This document shows positions 1-7,399 of a DNA stretch of 35,437 nucleotides, piece after piece. A program made the translations under genes and the position numbers. The notes beneath the pieces are model-generated. The model did no database searches, was not told the DNA's origin, and was given only the letters and a program-made list of their open reading frames with translations. Position 1 is the first letter of the stretch. Each line of letters begins with the position of its first letter. This DNA comes from Erythrobacter sp. Lineage in GTDB: Bacteria > Pseudomonadota > Alphaproteobacteria > Sphingomonadales > Sphingomonadaceae. The stretch is from the NCBI RefSeq assembly GCF_023653175.1, contig NZ_JAMNXL010000016.1, forward strand, positions 1-35,437, in the 5' to 3' direction.

Positions 1-92
1 CACTTGAGCAGGGTTGGCTCCCGCCCCAGACTCAGTCATTCCCGATCAGCAAACATAACGGCTGCCTCCGCCGAAAGCAGCCATGCCCCTTT

Positions 93-113
93 CGGGATCG
101 AGCACCGATCCCG
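93..113. other. Perfect short hairpin
   Basis: CGGGATCG and CGATCCCG form an 8-bp stem around a 5-nt loop. There is no T-run on either side, so it is not a classical intrinsic terminator. It could end a transcript entering from outside the window or be a protein-binding dyad. I see no gene in bases 1-187. Confidence 0.3.
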
Positions 114-187
114 CTGATGACACCACTTGGGTGGGAAGTTGCCGTTTACTCAGTGTTCCGAGGGTGGCAGAGCTCAGAAAATGAAAA

Positions 188-216
188 CGGGTGCCCGATC
201 ACCGACCGGACACCCG
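188..216 (-). terminator. Candidate terminator after the Cys-rich mini-gene
   Basis: CGGGTG and CACCCG pair, with three more GC pairs inside after one mismatch. Read on the minus strand the stem is followed directly by TTTTC and then ATTTTC. It lies about 20 bases past the stop codon of the 49-residue gene, where that operon should end. The short stem keeps confidence moderate. Confidence 0.45.
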
Positions 217-235
217 CCTCAGCATTCTCGAACCC

Positions 236-385
236 TTATGGGCAGCAGCTCATAGCTGCATCACAGCAAGCGAGCACAAGATCGCAGCAGGACATCGCCA
301 GATTGGAAACCTGATCAGGCGCTGCGGCAAACGCAGCAGAGCTGGAACCAAGCAGCACGGCTGCAACAATGATGTATTTTTTCAT
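236..385 (-). CDS. Secreted Cys-rich mini-protein (49 aa)
   Basis: I do not recognise a family. The reading frame encodes 49 residues: a signal peptide starting MKKYIIVAAVLLGSSSAAFA, then a mature part of under 30 residues with three Cys-Cys pairs (SCCDLVLACCDAAMSCCP). The ATG is preceded by GGAG at about 9 nt, a good ribosome site. It lies 33 bases after the stop of another secreted Cys-rich gene and before a candidate terminator, so the two are probably cotranscribed. Paired cysteines in a tiny exported peptide suggest thiol coordination of a soft metal such as copper, or a structural disulfide peptide; both are inference. The combination of ribosome site, signal peptide and spaced CC motifs argues against a chance ORF. 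Confidence 0.6.
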   Translation of the reverse strand: MKKYIIVAAVLLGSSSAAFAAAPDQVSNLAMSCCDLVLACCDAAMSCCP

Positions 386-418
386 GATACTAACTCCGTT
401 GAAATGAAAATGAGTCCA

Positions 419-742
419 TCATTGGACCATTCGAGGAGGTGGGGGCTCGGGTCCTCCAGACGAAATTTTCAGACAAGCCGCCTCATGAGGATGACGATCG
501 GCGGATGCTTTCGCACGCGCTTCCACTTCTTGGATGGGAGAGGCGGGCAAAGACTGGCACAAAGCTATGCAATAGGCCCGACATTGCTGGTGCTCGCCAG
601 CGATGCAGTCGCCACAGTCGCCCTCGTGGTCATCCATCGCTGACAAAGGAGCACAGCCGTCCACGGCATACGCGGTTTCCAGCGGAAGTAGCGCCGCCAA
701 TACAAGCGCAAGATAAACGACGAGATGGCGGGGCATTGGCAT
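419..742 (-). CDS. Secreted Cys-rich protein (107 aa)
   Basis: No named family is recognised. Residues 1-26 form a signal peptide (positive start, LVVYLALVLAALLPL core, cleavage near AYA). The mature part has seven cysteines, six of them clustered within residues 30-62 and interspersed with acidic residues and His, and a Pro-rich tail. This fits a periplasmic metal-binding or disulfide-rich protein. It precedes the 49-residue Cys-rich gene and follows the MFS gene with a gap of about 190 bases, all on the minus strand. No strong Shine-Dalgarno sequence is visible; a second ATG two codons in is an alternative start. Function is unknown. Confidence 0.6.
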   Translation of the reverse strand: MPMPRHLVVYLALVLAALLPLETAYAVDGCAPLSAMDDHEGDCGDCIAGEHQQCRAYCIALCQSLPASPIQEVEARAKASADRHPHEAACLKISSGGPEPPPPRMVQ

Positions 743-928
743 AGCGATACACTGATATTCGCCAGCCTCAAGTTAATGGTTACAAGCTAATGACGACAAT
801 GGGGGCGCAAGCCGATCGGCAGGAATTTTTCAGCAGCGAGGCAAAGGCGCCATGCGGCTTTCAGGGTCGCACCCAGGTCGCGCTTCTCGCCGAAGCTGGG
901 TAGATAGCGGAGGCGATGCAGAAATCGC

Positions 929-2479
929 TTACTCGGCTTCGAGTTCGCGCAAGCTGCGGCCTTGTGTCTCGCGCCCTGCCCAAGCGATCATGCCTGCCGA
1001 GGCTGCTGTAGGCAGCAGCAGCGCCAATGCCGCCCCCACCAGCGTTGGAGCAAATCCGGCCAAGGCGGCAACTTGCACCGCCACCCCGCCGAACTTGCTG
1101 CTCCCCGCCACCAATCCCGTTGCCCTTCCGCGGGTGCCGAGTGGGTAGTTCTCCGCCGTATAGGGCAGCAACACAGCAATAGTTCCGTTCGTGCCCACGA
1201 TCAGGATAGCGATGACCGAAACCAGCACGGGCTCCCAACTCAGCAGCTCGGGTGGCAGCAAGGCACCGAGCAAGCCGATTAATGTCAGGCTGACCGTGCC
1301 GACGAGCGTCCACTTGCTGCTGTGTCGGGCATAGAAGAAGGCTGCGAGCAGGATGGTCGGGAAAGCCAAAAGCGAGGACTTCGCGAGAATTCCGCTGGCA
1401 ATCTCCGCAGAGTAACCCCGCGCTTGCAGGTCCGACGGCAGCCACAACAGCAGGCCGAAGTTGACGAAGCTCCAGCTGAGAGCCGTGATCGTTAGGGCCA
1501 CAGTGATTTGGCGATGGCCAGCGGGTGACGGGGCGTCTGTGGGGGGCTGGACGGGCCGAGGCTTGGGTTGGAGACCGAACTTTCGCTGCATTTCCGCTAG
1601 TTCAACCGTCCTGCCCCGCTCTGCCAGAAAGCGCGGCGTTTCCGGGATGAACCGCGCCAGCGCGAGCAGCAACAGGCCGCTTGGGAAACCCTGCAACCAC
1701 AGCGCACGCCATCCGAAGATCGGTTCCAGCACATAGGCCGCACCGCTAGCTGCGAGATAGCCGCCGACCAGTCCGGTTCCGCCAACGAGCACCAGCACCC
1801 AGCTGCGGTGCCTAGGCGGCATCACTTCGGCCAGCAGGGTGTAGATCACCGGCAACATTCCCCCCGCCGATATGCCCATCAGGAAGCACATCACGAGGTT
1901 CCACTCGAATTCCGGCATCGCGCCGCAAATCGCAGTGGAAACGAACAGGATGGTAGAGAGTAGGATGGATACCCGGCGACCGTAAATGTCCGCGAGCCAG
2001 CCCCATAGAAACGAACCGATAGTCGTCCCGGTCAGCGCGACCAGCGGCAGCAACGCCACCTTTGAGCGGTCGATGCCGTATTCCGTCGCCATTCCTGGCA
2101 GCACGAAGCCGAGCGTTGCGGGCTTCATCACATCTATGATGAGGCCAAGGGTCAGCACCAGCAGGGTCGCAGCGTGCCAGCGGTTGAGCGGCGTAGAATC
2201 GGGGGCTTCGTAACTTGTCCCAGCGTGATCGCCATGCGGGGCGCAGTTCTTAGGTAGGGCACCGAAACAGGCCAGCGCAGCACCGACGGCAATCAGCGCC
2301 ATACCCGCGTGCATGCCCATATCCATCGGCATTCCCGCAAGGTGGTTGCCCATCTCGTGCGCCATTGCCAGCATCGGCAAATGCAGGATCACTCCGATGC
2401 TGATCGCAGCGCAGCCCGTCCAGAAGTAGGGCGCACGCTCGCCGACGATGGATTCTCTCGGCTTCGCCCTGATTCTCAT
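929..2479 (-). CDS. MFS transporter with Met/His-rich N-terminal extension
   Basis: Inner-membrane transporter of the major facilitator superfamily, 516 aa. The canonical 12-helix body starts near residue 100 (RWHAATLLVLTLGLIIDVMKP). The loop 2-3 signature GWLADIYGRR and the later PETPRFL element resemble sugar-porter/SV2-like MFS members. Before it is an unusual extension of about 100 residues with two hydrophobic segments around MAHEMGNHLAGMPMDMGMH, a Met/His-rich stretch typical of copper or silver ligands, followed by a Cys/His-containing loop. The substrate is unknown. The extension and the downstream Cys-rich secreted genes make a metal or metal-complex plausible, but this is inference. 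No clear ribosome site precedes the chosen start, so the true start could be internal. Confidence 0.83.
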   Translation of the reverse strand: MRIRAKPRESIVGERAPYFWTGCAAISIGVILHLPMLAMAHEMGNHLAGMPMDMGMHAGMALIAVGAALACFGALPKNCAPHGDHAGTSYEAPDSTPLNRWHAATLLVLTLGLIIDVMKPATLGFVLPGMATEYGIDRSKVALLPLVALTGTTIGSFLWGWLADIYGRRVSILLSTILFVSTAICGAMPEFEWNLVMCFLMGISAGGMLPVIYTLLAEVMPPRHRSWVLVLVGGTGLVGGYLAASGAAYVLEPIFGWRALWLQGFPSGLLLLALARFIPETPRFLAERGRTVELAEMQRKFGLQPKPRPVQPPTDAPSPAGHRQITVALTITALSWSFVNFGLLLWLPSDLQARGYSAEIASGILAKSSLLAFPTILLAAFFYARHSSKWTLVGTVSLTLIGLLGALLPPELLSWEPVLVSVIAILIVGTNGTIAVLLPYTAENYPLGTRGRATGLVAGSSKFGGVAVQVAALAGFAPTLVGAALALLLPTAASAGMIAWAGRETQGRSLRELEAE

Positions 2480-2844
2480 CAGCGGCGACTAAGGAAAACG
2501 CGGATCAAGGGCAAGTAGACGAACGATTTTGGGAATGTCAGAAATGGGTCGCTCCCTGCATGTCGGCTTTCGGGAAACGCACATGGGATAGCCGCCATTC
2601 GTAGCCCAAGCAGACCGTGTCGGCTGCCAGCCAGACTCGGTCGTTAGCGGTCCCCGTATTGTACGTCTGGTACCGCCTGAAGCTGCCGTTTGCGTTGCAA
2701 GAATGCTAACCGGGGCCGCTTTATGTCGCCCAGGCTTTCCGGCGCTGCGTGCCCTAAAACACGCCCCGAGGCTCAACGATGCGCCGTGGCCCTCTTGTCA
2801 TTAATCGCTTGCTTTGTCGCCATGCTGCATCGCACAAAGCGCAA
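2480..2844. other. Intergenic region between the divergent MFS and nasT genes
   Basis: This region separates the leftward MFS gene from rightward nasT, so promoters for both should lie here. I could not recognise a convincing -35/-10 pair or a sigma-54 site. A 95-codon open frame on the minus strand (2489-2776) has low-complexity Arg/Ser/Thr composition, no domain and no ribosome site, so I do not call it a gene. Confidence 0.4.
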
Positions 2845-3426
2845 ATGCGGATTGCCATCGTTGATGAAAGTGCCTCTCGAGCCTCGATCATCGAGGAAGG
2901 GCTTGCCACGCTCGACGGCTGCGAAATCTTCACGCTGACGTCGCGCACCGGGCTGGTTGCCCAGATCGCTCAGATCGCGCCAGACATCATCTTCATGGAT
3001 CTCGGCAACCCGTCGCGCGATGTGCTTGAGGAATATTTCGCTGTTAGCCGCGTGCTTGATCATCCAATTGCGATGTTTGTCGATGAGAGCGACGACGACC
3101 AGATCGCAGCCTCAATCGATGCGGGTGTCTCGACATATGTGGTGGATGGCCTTTCAGCCAAGCGCATTGCGCCGCTCTTGAACATGACGATCCGCCGCTT
3201 TCAGGCTTACGCCCGGTTGCAGGCGGAACTGGCTGAGGCGCAAGGAAAGCTGGCTGAGCGCGATCTGATCGACAAGGCCAAGCGTATCATGATGCACAGC
3301 AGAGGCGTCAGCGAGCCGGTGGCCTATGCCGAACTGCGCAAGAAGGCGATGTCCACCAACCGCCGGATCGCCGATATCGCAGAAGCGGTGGTGACAGCGC
3401 ATGATCTGATGGGAGACGGGCAATGA
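2845..3426 (+). CDS. nasT: Nitrate-responsive antiterminator NasT (ANTAR)
   Basis: Cytoplasmic RNA-binding regulator, 193 aa from this start. Residues 1-115 form a response-regulator-like receiver (MRIAIVDESASRAS, then PDIIFMDLGNPSRD). A helical linker leads to a C-terminal ANTAR domain with KAKRIMMHSRGVSEPVAYAELRKKA and the Ala-rich terminal helix. NasT-type proteins bind paired hexaloop hairpins in nitrate-gene leaders and prevent termination; NasS sequesters them without nitrate. The longer frame from 2779 adds 22 residues before the receiver's first strand, so I start at the ATG of MRIAIVDE. The gene overlaps nasS by ATGA. Order here is nasT then nasS. A candidate target leader lies after nasS. 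Confidence 0.9.
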   Translation: MRIAIVDESASRASIIEEGLATLDGCEIFTLTSRTGLVAQIAQIAPDIIFMDLGNPSRDVLEEYFAVSRVLDHPIAMFVDESDDDQIAASIDAGVSTYVVDGLSAKRIAPLLNMTIRRFQAYARLQAELAEAQGKLAERDLIDKAKRIMMHSRGVSEPVAYAELRKKAMSTNRRIADIAEAVVTAHDLMGDGQ

Positions 3427-4631
3427 CCGAACGGCTGACAATCGGTTTCCTGCCGCTGGTCGATGCGTGCCTGCCGATCTTGGCCGAGGAGCATGGCTTT
3501 GCCGCGGCCGAGGGGCTGGAGCTCAGCTTTGTTCGAGATGTGTCATGGGCAACCGTTCTGGATCGCTTGCTGTATGGCCACAGCGATGCGGCACACATGC
3601 TGGCGCCGCTTGCGATTGCGACCACGCTGGGGCGCGGTCGTCCGGCGCAGAGCCTGTCTGCACCGTTTGTGCTGGGGCTGAATGGCAACGCGATCACCGT
3701 TTCGAATTCGCTGGCGCAGGCACTTGGCTGCCATGGCGATCTCGGCGATCCCAGCGCCTTGGGCCACCGCCTAAAGGTGGTTGCAGCACAGCGGAAGAAT
3801 GCTGGCAGCCCTTTGCGCTTCGGGGTCGTCCACCGCTACTCCAGCCACAACTACATGATGCGGTATTGGCTGGCCGGGTGCGGCATTCGCCCTGATGTCG
3901 ATATAGAAATCGTCACCATTGCCCCGCCCTTCAGCGCCGATGCTCTGGAAGCGGGCGAGATCGACGCATCTTGCGTGGGTGAACCGTGGAACTCGATCGC
4001 GGTGGAGCGAGGGGTCGGTCAGATCGTGCTGGCCACCGCGCAAATCTGGCGACGCGGGGTCGAGAAGGTGTTGGCGCTACGAACCGAGCGACTGGAGGAA
4101 ATCCGCCCCTCTGTCGAAGGCCTGATCCGCGCCATGCGCCGGGCGGGACAGCACTTTGTCGACCCGGCCAATTGGGAGATCAACGCTGCGATCCTGGCCC
4201 GCCCTGAGTATTGTGACGCCCCCCACAAGCTTCTGCTTCACGCCATCTCCGACAGGCTGGTACTGAAACAGGGAGCCCTGCCTCAGCACTATCCCGATTT
4301 CATGTTCCAGTATCGCGAGGCGGCCAATTTCCCATGGGTCAGCCAGGCCGAATGGCTCTACAGCCAATTAGTGCGTTGGGACGGGCTGGAGCATGATCCC
4401 GCCGCCGCCCATGCCGCCGCTCGTGTTTTCAGGCCCGATGTCTATCGCAGCGCTTTGCGCGACACCAAAGACCCCATTCCCACCTCCAGCTCCAAAGTCG
4501 AAGGCAGCGTGTCCGCACCCCTCGAAGCGCATACGCATGGCGGGACCATGATGATGGAAAACAACAGCTTTTTCGACGGCAAAAGCTTCGATCCTGATCA
4601 CCTTGCAGACTATATTGCATCGCAAAAATGA
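3423..4631 (+). CDS. nasS: Nitrate sensor NasS (NrtA-like, cytoplasmic)
   Basis: 402-residue protein of the CmpA/NrtA nitrate-binding family without a signal peptide (MTERLTIGFLPLVDACLPIL), the hallmark of NasS rather than a transporter component. Family features include [25 protein letters not shown], the YSSHNYMMRYWLAGCGI segment and GEPWNSIA around the anion site. In known NasS-NasT systems the apo form binds and inhibits NasT, and nitrate or nitrite releases it. It begins within the nasT stop codon, so the two are translationally coupled. The His/Met-rich C-terminus (AHTHGGTMMMENN) is unlike the core and unexplained. Its paralogue nrtA lies just downstream, which shows the duplication behind sensor and transporter. 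Confidence 0.88.
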   Translation: MTERLTIGFLPLVDACLPILAEEHGFAAAEGLELSFVRDVSWATVLDRLLYGHSDAAHMLAPLAIATTLGRGRPAQSLSAPFVLGLNGNAITVSNSLAQALGCHGDLGDPSALGHRLKVVAAQRKNAGSPLRFGVVHRYSSHNYMMRYWLAGCGIRPDVDIEIVTIAPPFSADALEAGEIDASCVGEPWNSIAVERGVGQIVLATAQIWRRGVEKVLALRTERLEEIRPSVEGLIRAMRRAGQHFVDPANWEINAAILARPEYCDAPHKLLLHAISDRLVLKQGALPQHYPDFMFQYREAANFPWVSQAEWLYSQLVRWDGLEHDPAAAHAAARVFRPDVYRSALRDTKDPIPTSSSKVEGSVSAPLEAHTHGGTMMMENNSFFDGKSFDPDHLADYIASQK

Positions 4632-4654
4632 TGTTGCAGCGCAAAAGGGCTTTG

Positions 4655-4684
4655 CGATTCGTACGTGAATCGGTTAATCGATTC
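4655..4684 (+). other. Mutually exclusive hairpins (three complementary 6-mers)
   Basis: CGATTC (4655-4660), GAATCG (4667-4672) and CGATTC (4679-4684) are separated by two 6-nt spacers, GTACGT and GTTAAT. The central element can pair with either neighbour but not both, so two alternative hexaloop stems are possible. Neither loop has the A at position 1 and G at position 4 expected for ANTAR targets. Confidence 0.45.
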
Positions 4685-4694
4685 GAACGCGAGA

Positions 4695-4718
4695 TGTGAT
4701 CCCAACGCAGGAATCATG
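4695..4718 (+). promoter_or_regulatory. ANTAR-type hexaloop hairpin
   Basis: The stem pairs TGAT/ATCA and CC/GG around one mismatch, extended by two G-U pairs at the base, and presents the 6-nt loop AACGCA at 4704-4709. Its A at position 1 and G at position 4 match the pattern described for ANTAR-protein RNA targets. It sits about 40 bases before the terminator stem, in the usual place for the second hairpin of such a leader. Confidence 0.55.
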
Positions 4719-4757
4719 CTCTCCCTCGCGTTGTAGAGGAAAAATTGTGGCAACGAC

Positions 4758-4803
4758 GCCGCCCGATTGCTCCCGTCATGGGACGCATCGAGGCGGCTTT
4801 TTT
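4758..4803 (+). terminator. Leader intrinsic terminator (attenuator)
   Basis: GCCGCC (4758-4763) pairs with GGCGGC (4792-4797), with further CGAT/ATCG and TCCC/GGGA pairing inside, followed directly by TTTTTT (4798-4803). It lies between nasS and nrtA and ends 34 bases before the nrtA ATG, so it would block the transport and reduction genes unless prevented from folding. Confidence 0.8.
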
Positions 4804-4837
4804 GCGTTTGGATTACGGGGCGAAAGGGCCAACGGCA

Positions 4838-6277
4838 ATGACACATTTCCGGCACTTGATTGGACATTTTCGGTTTGATCGGCGGGGCGTGATGGTCGCT
4901 GTGCTCGCCAGCGTGGCACTCGCGGGATGCGGGGGCGCTGCCGATGGATCGGGTGACACGGTTGTCGCCGCAGCCGTCGATGGAGCCATCGAAAAGCCAA
5001 ACCTCACATTGGGCTTCATCAAGCTCACCGACATGGCCCCGCTCGCCATCGCCAAGGAGAAGGGATTCTTCGCCGAGGAAGGCCTCAACGTCACGCTCGA
5101 ACCGCAGGCCAATTGGAAGGTGTTGCTGGACGGCGTGATCGCCGGGCAGCTTGATGGGGCGCACATGTTGGCGGGACAACCGCTGGCCGCCACAATCGGC
5201 TATGGCACCAAGGCCGATCTGATCGCTCCGCTCAGCCTCGATCTCAATGGCAATGCGATCACAGTGTCGAACAAGGTCTGGGGTATGATCGAGCCGGGCT
5301 TGTCCAAGGACGCCGATGGCAAGCCCGTCCACCCGATCCCTGCCAGCGTCCTCAAGCCGGTCGTCGCCAGCTCCAAGGCGCAGGGCAAGCCGTTCAACAT
5401 GGGGATGGTGTTCCCGGTCAGCACCCACAATTACGAAATCCGCTACTGGCTGGCAGCGGGCGGCCTGAAGCCCGGATATTATACCGAGGGCGACGTTCAG
5501 GGCACAATCGATGCCGACGTGAAGCTGTCCGTCACCCCTCCCCCGCAGATGCCGGCCACGTTGGAGGCAGGCACCATCGAAGGCTACAGCGTGGGTGAGC
5601 CGTGGAACCAGGCGGCGGTCGCCAAGAAGATCGGGGTGCCGATCATCACTGATGATCAGATCTGGCACGATAACCCGGAGAAGGTTCTGGGCCTGCGCGA
5701 GGACTTTGCCGAAAAGAACCCGGCCACCACCGCAGCTTTGCTGCGCGCGATCATCAAGGCACAGCAATGGCTTGATGCCGATGGCGGCAAGAACCGCAAG
5801 GAAGCGGTCGAGATCCTCAGCCGCCCGAATTATGTTGGCGCTGATGCGGCGGTAATCGCGGCATCGATGACCGGCGTGTTCACCTTTGCGCCGGGCGACA
5901 CCCGCGAGGCGAAGGGCTTCAACATCTTCTTCGACAAGTATGCCGGCTATCCCTTCTACTCGGATGCCATCTGGTATCTCACCCAGATGCGCCGCTGGGG
6001 CCAGATCGCCACCGACAAGGACGATCAGTGGTACTTCGACACCGCCAAGGCCGTCTATCGCCCGGACCTCTATCTGGCAGCAGCCAAGAAGCTGGTGGCA
6101 GATGGCGTGATCCCGGCGGACAGCGTGCCGGAAACCAATGGCTTTCGGGGCGAACAAAACGGCTTCATCGACGGGGTCACCTTCGATGGCTCCAAGCCCA
6201 ATGCCTATATCGCGAAGTTCCCGATTGGCCTGAAAAAAGGCCAGAAGGTCACCGCCGCCGGTGTCAGCGGCTCCTGA
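4838..6277 (+). CDS. nrtA: Nitrate ABC transporter substrate-binding lipoprotein NrtA
   Basis: 479-residue periplasmic nitrate-binding protein, membrane-anchored. The N-terminus has a hydrophobic segment ending in the lipobox LAGC (Cys31 from this start), then a linker and the CmpA/NrtA fold: [64 protein letters not shown] and [14 protein letters not shown]. It delivers nitrate to NrtB/NrtCD. The frame is open upstream to 4745, but that part lies across the attenuator stem and T-run; the ATG at 4838, after the terminator, gives a normal lipoprotein signal, so I chose it. Nitrite or cyanate binding by this family member cannot be excluded. Confidence 0.9.
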   Translation: MTHFRHLIGHFRFDRRGVMVAVLASVALAGCGGAADGSGDTVVAAAVDGAIEKPNLTLGFIKLTDMAPLAIAKEKGFFAEEGLNVTLEPQANWKVLLDGVIAGQLDGAHMLAGQPLAATIGYGTKADLIAPLSLDLNGNAITVSNKVWGMIEPGLSKDADGKPVHPIPASVLKPVVASSKAQGKPFNMGMVFPVSTHNYEIRYWLAAGGLKPGYYTEGDVQGTIDADVKLSVTPPPQMPATLEAGTIEGYSVGEPWNQAAVAKKIGVPIITDDQIWHDNPEKVLGLREDFAEKNPATTAALLRAIIKAQQWLDADGGKNRKEAVEILSRPNYVGADAAVIAASMTGVFTFAPGDTREAKGFNIFFDKYAGYPFYSDAIWYLTQMRRWGQIATDKDDQWYFDTAKAVYRPDLYLAAAKKLVADGVIPADSVPETNGFRGEQNGFIDGVTFDGSKPNAYIAKFPIGLKKGQKVTAAGVSGS

Positions 6278-6318
6278 GCCCAACCCGGATCCCTCTCCCT
6301 TCTCGCAGGAGCCCAATC

Positions 6319-7389
6319 ATGGCGACCGCATTTGCCGACCCGCTGCCCCACATGCCCGCTGAAACCGAGACCGCAGATCACGGGACTGCTGGCGTGATCG
6401 GAGGAACCACTGCCGCAGTGATGCAGGATGAGGCTGTCCCGGTCAGGCAACCCAGTGTGCTGGTAACCAAGGCAAAGGTTCTGGCCGAAGGGTTGCTGTG
6501 GCCGGTGATTGGCATCATCGCCTTTCTCGGCATGTGGGCAGCGCTTGCGCCACAGGTCAACACATCGCTTGGCACCTTGCCCGGCCCTGTCCAGGTCGCA
6601 GAGGCCGGAGCGGGCCTCTACAGTGAATACATCGCCGCCAAGCAGTCGGAAGCAGCGTTCTATGCCGAGCAGGAAGTCCGCAATGCCGCTGCCCTTGCGT
6701 CTGGCAATGCCGCTGGAGTGAGCGACTTTGAATATTCGGGCTCGCCCACCTTCCTCGATCAGATCATGACTTCTCTGAAGACCGTTGCGATGGGCTTTGT
6801 GCTCGCGACGCTGCTGGCAATGCCGCTGGGCCTGATTGCGGGGCTGAGCAAGCGGTTCAACGCGGCGATCAACCCGCTCATCCAGATCATGAAGCCGGTG
6901 AGCCCGCTGGCGTGGCTGCCGATTGTCACCATGGTGATTTCGGCGCTGATCACCAGCGCTGACCCGCTGCTGCCCAAGGCTTTCGTGATCTCGGCCCTCG
7001 TGGTGATGCTGTGTTCGCTGTGGCCGACGCTGATCAACACCGCGGTAGGCACAAGTTCAATCGACAAGGATCTGCTCAATGTCGGCAAGGTGCTGCGGCT
7101 GGGCTGGTTCGACAAGCTGACCAAGCTCGTCCTGCCAGCCTCCCTGCCCTATATCTTCACCGGTATGCGGCTGTCATTGGGCGTTGGCTGGATGGTTCTG
7201 ATCGCCGCGGAAATGCTGGCGCAGAACCCGGGCCTCGGCAAGTTCGTGTGGGACGAGTTCCAGAACGGATCCTCGCAGAGCCTCGCCCGGATCATGTTTG
7301 CGGTGGTGGTGATCGGCTTGATCGGCTTCCTGCTCGATCGGGTGATGATGGCGCTGCAAGGCCTCGTCTCCAAGAACCGCACGGTCTGA
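6319..7389 (+). CDS. nrtB: Nitrate ABC transporter permease NrtB
   Basis: 356-residue inner-membrane permease. A polar N-terminal tail of about 60 residues leads to a first helix (GLLWPVIGIIAFLGMWAAL), a periplasmic loop, then the BPD_transp_1 core with helices from FLDQIMTSLKTVAMGFVLATLLAM onward. The coupling-helix region around DKDLLNVGKVLRLGWFDKLTKLVLPASLPYIFTG is characteristic of nitrate/taurine-type permeases. The ATG at 6319 has AGGAG about 7 nt upstream; a longer frame to 6028 only overlaps nrtA. It follows nrtA by 41 bases and precedes nrtCD by 10, consistent with one operon. Confidence 0.9.
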   Translation: MATAFADPLPHMPAETETADHGTAGVIGGTTAAVMQDEAVPVRQPSVLVTKAKVLAEGLLWPVIGIIAFLGMWAALAPQVNTSLGTLPGPVQVAEAGAGLYSEYIAAKQSEAAFYAEQEVRNAAALASGNAAGVSDFEYSGSPTFLDQIMTSLKTVAMGFVLATLLAMPLGLIAGLSKRFNAAINPLIQIMKPVSPLAWLPIVTMVISALITSADPLLPKAFVISALVVMLCSLWPTLINTAVGTSSIDKDLLNVGKVLRLGWFDKLTKLVLPASLPYIFTGMRLSLGVGWMVLIAAEMLAQNPGLGKFVWDEFQNGSSQSLARIMFAVVVIGLIGFLLDRVMMALQGLVSKNRTV

Positions 7390-7399
7390 GGAGGCGAGC

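Larger units (their letters stand above)
4632..4837 (+). promoter_or_regulatory. NasT-responsive leader with attenuator upstream of nrtA
   Basis: The 206-base gap between nasS and the chosen nrtA start is packed with hairpins: a stem at 4640-4656, alternative stems at 4655-4684, a long stem AACGCGAG/CTCGCGTT (4686-4693 with 4725-4732) enclosing a hexaloop hairpin, and then a terminator with a T6 run ending at 4803. This is the layout expected of an ANTAR-controlled leader, where NasT binding prevents formation of the terminator. The adjacent nasT-nasS pair and the downstream nitrate operon support that reading. Only one hairpin has the expected loop bases, so details of the target remain uncertain. 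No promoter was identified with confidence. Confidence 0.72.

Noticed and set aside
419..744. Plus-strand frames opposite the Cys-rich secreted gene
   Set aside because: They lack signal peptides, domains and ribosome sites, while the minus-strand frame has a convincing signal peptide.
2655..2690. Sigma-54-like TGGTAC element upstream of nasT
   Set aside because: The GG to GC distance is one base too long for a -24/-12 promoter and the TTGC part is missing.
2489..2776. 95-codon minus-strand frame between the MFS gene and nasT
   Set aside because: Low-complexity composition, no ribosome site, no domain; it overlaps the expected promoter region of two divergent genes.
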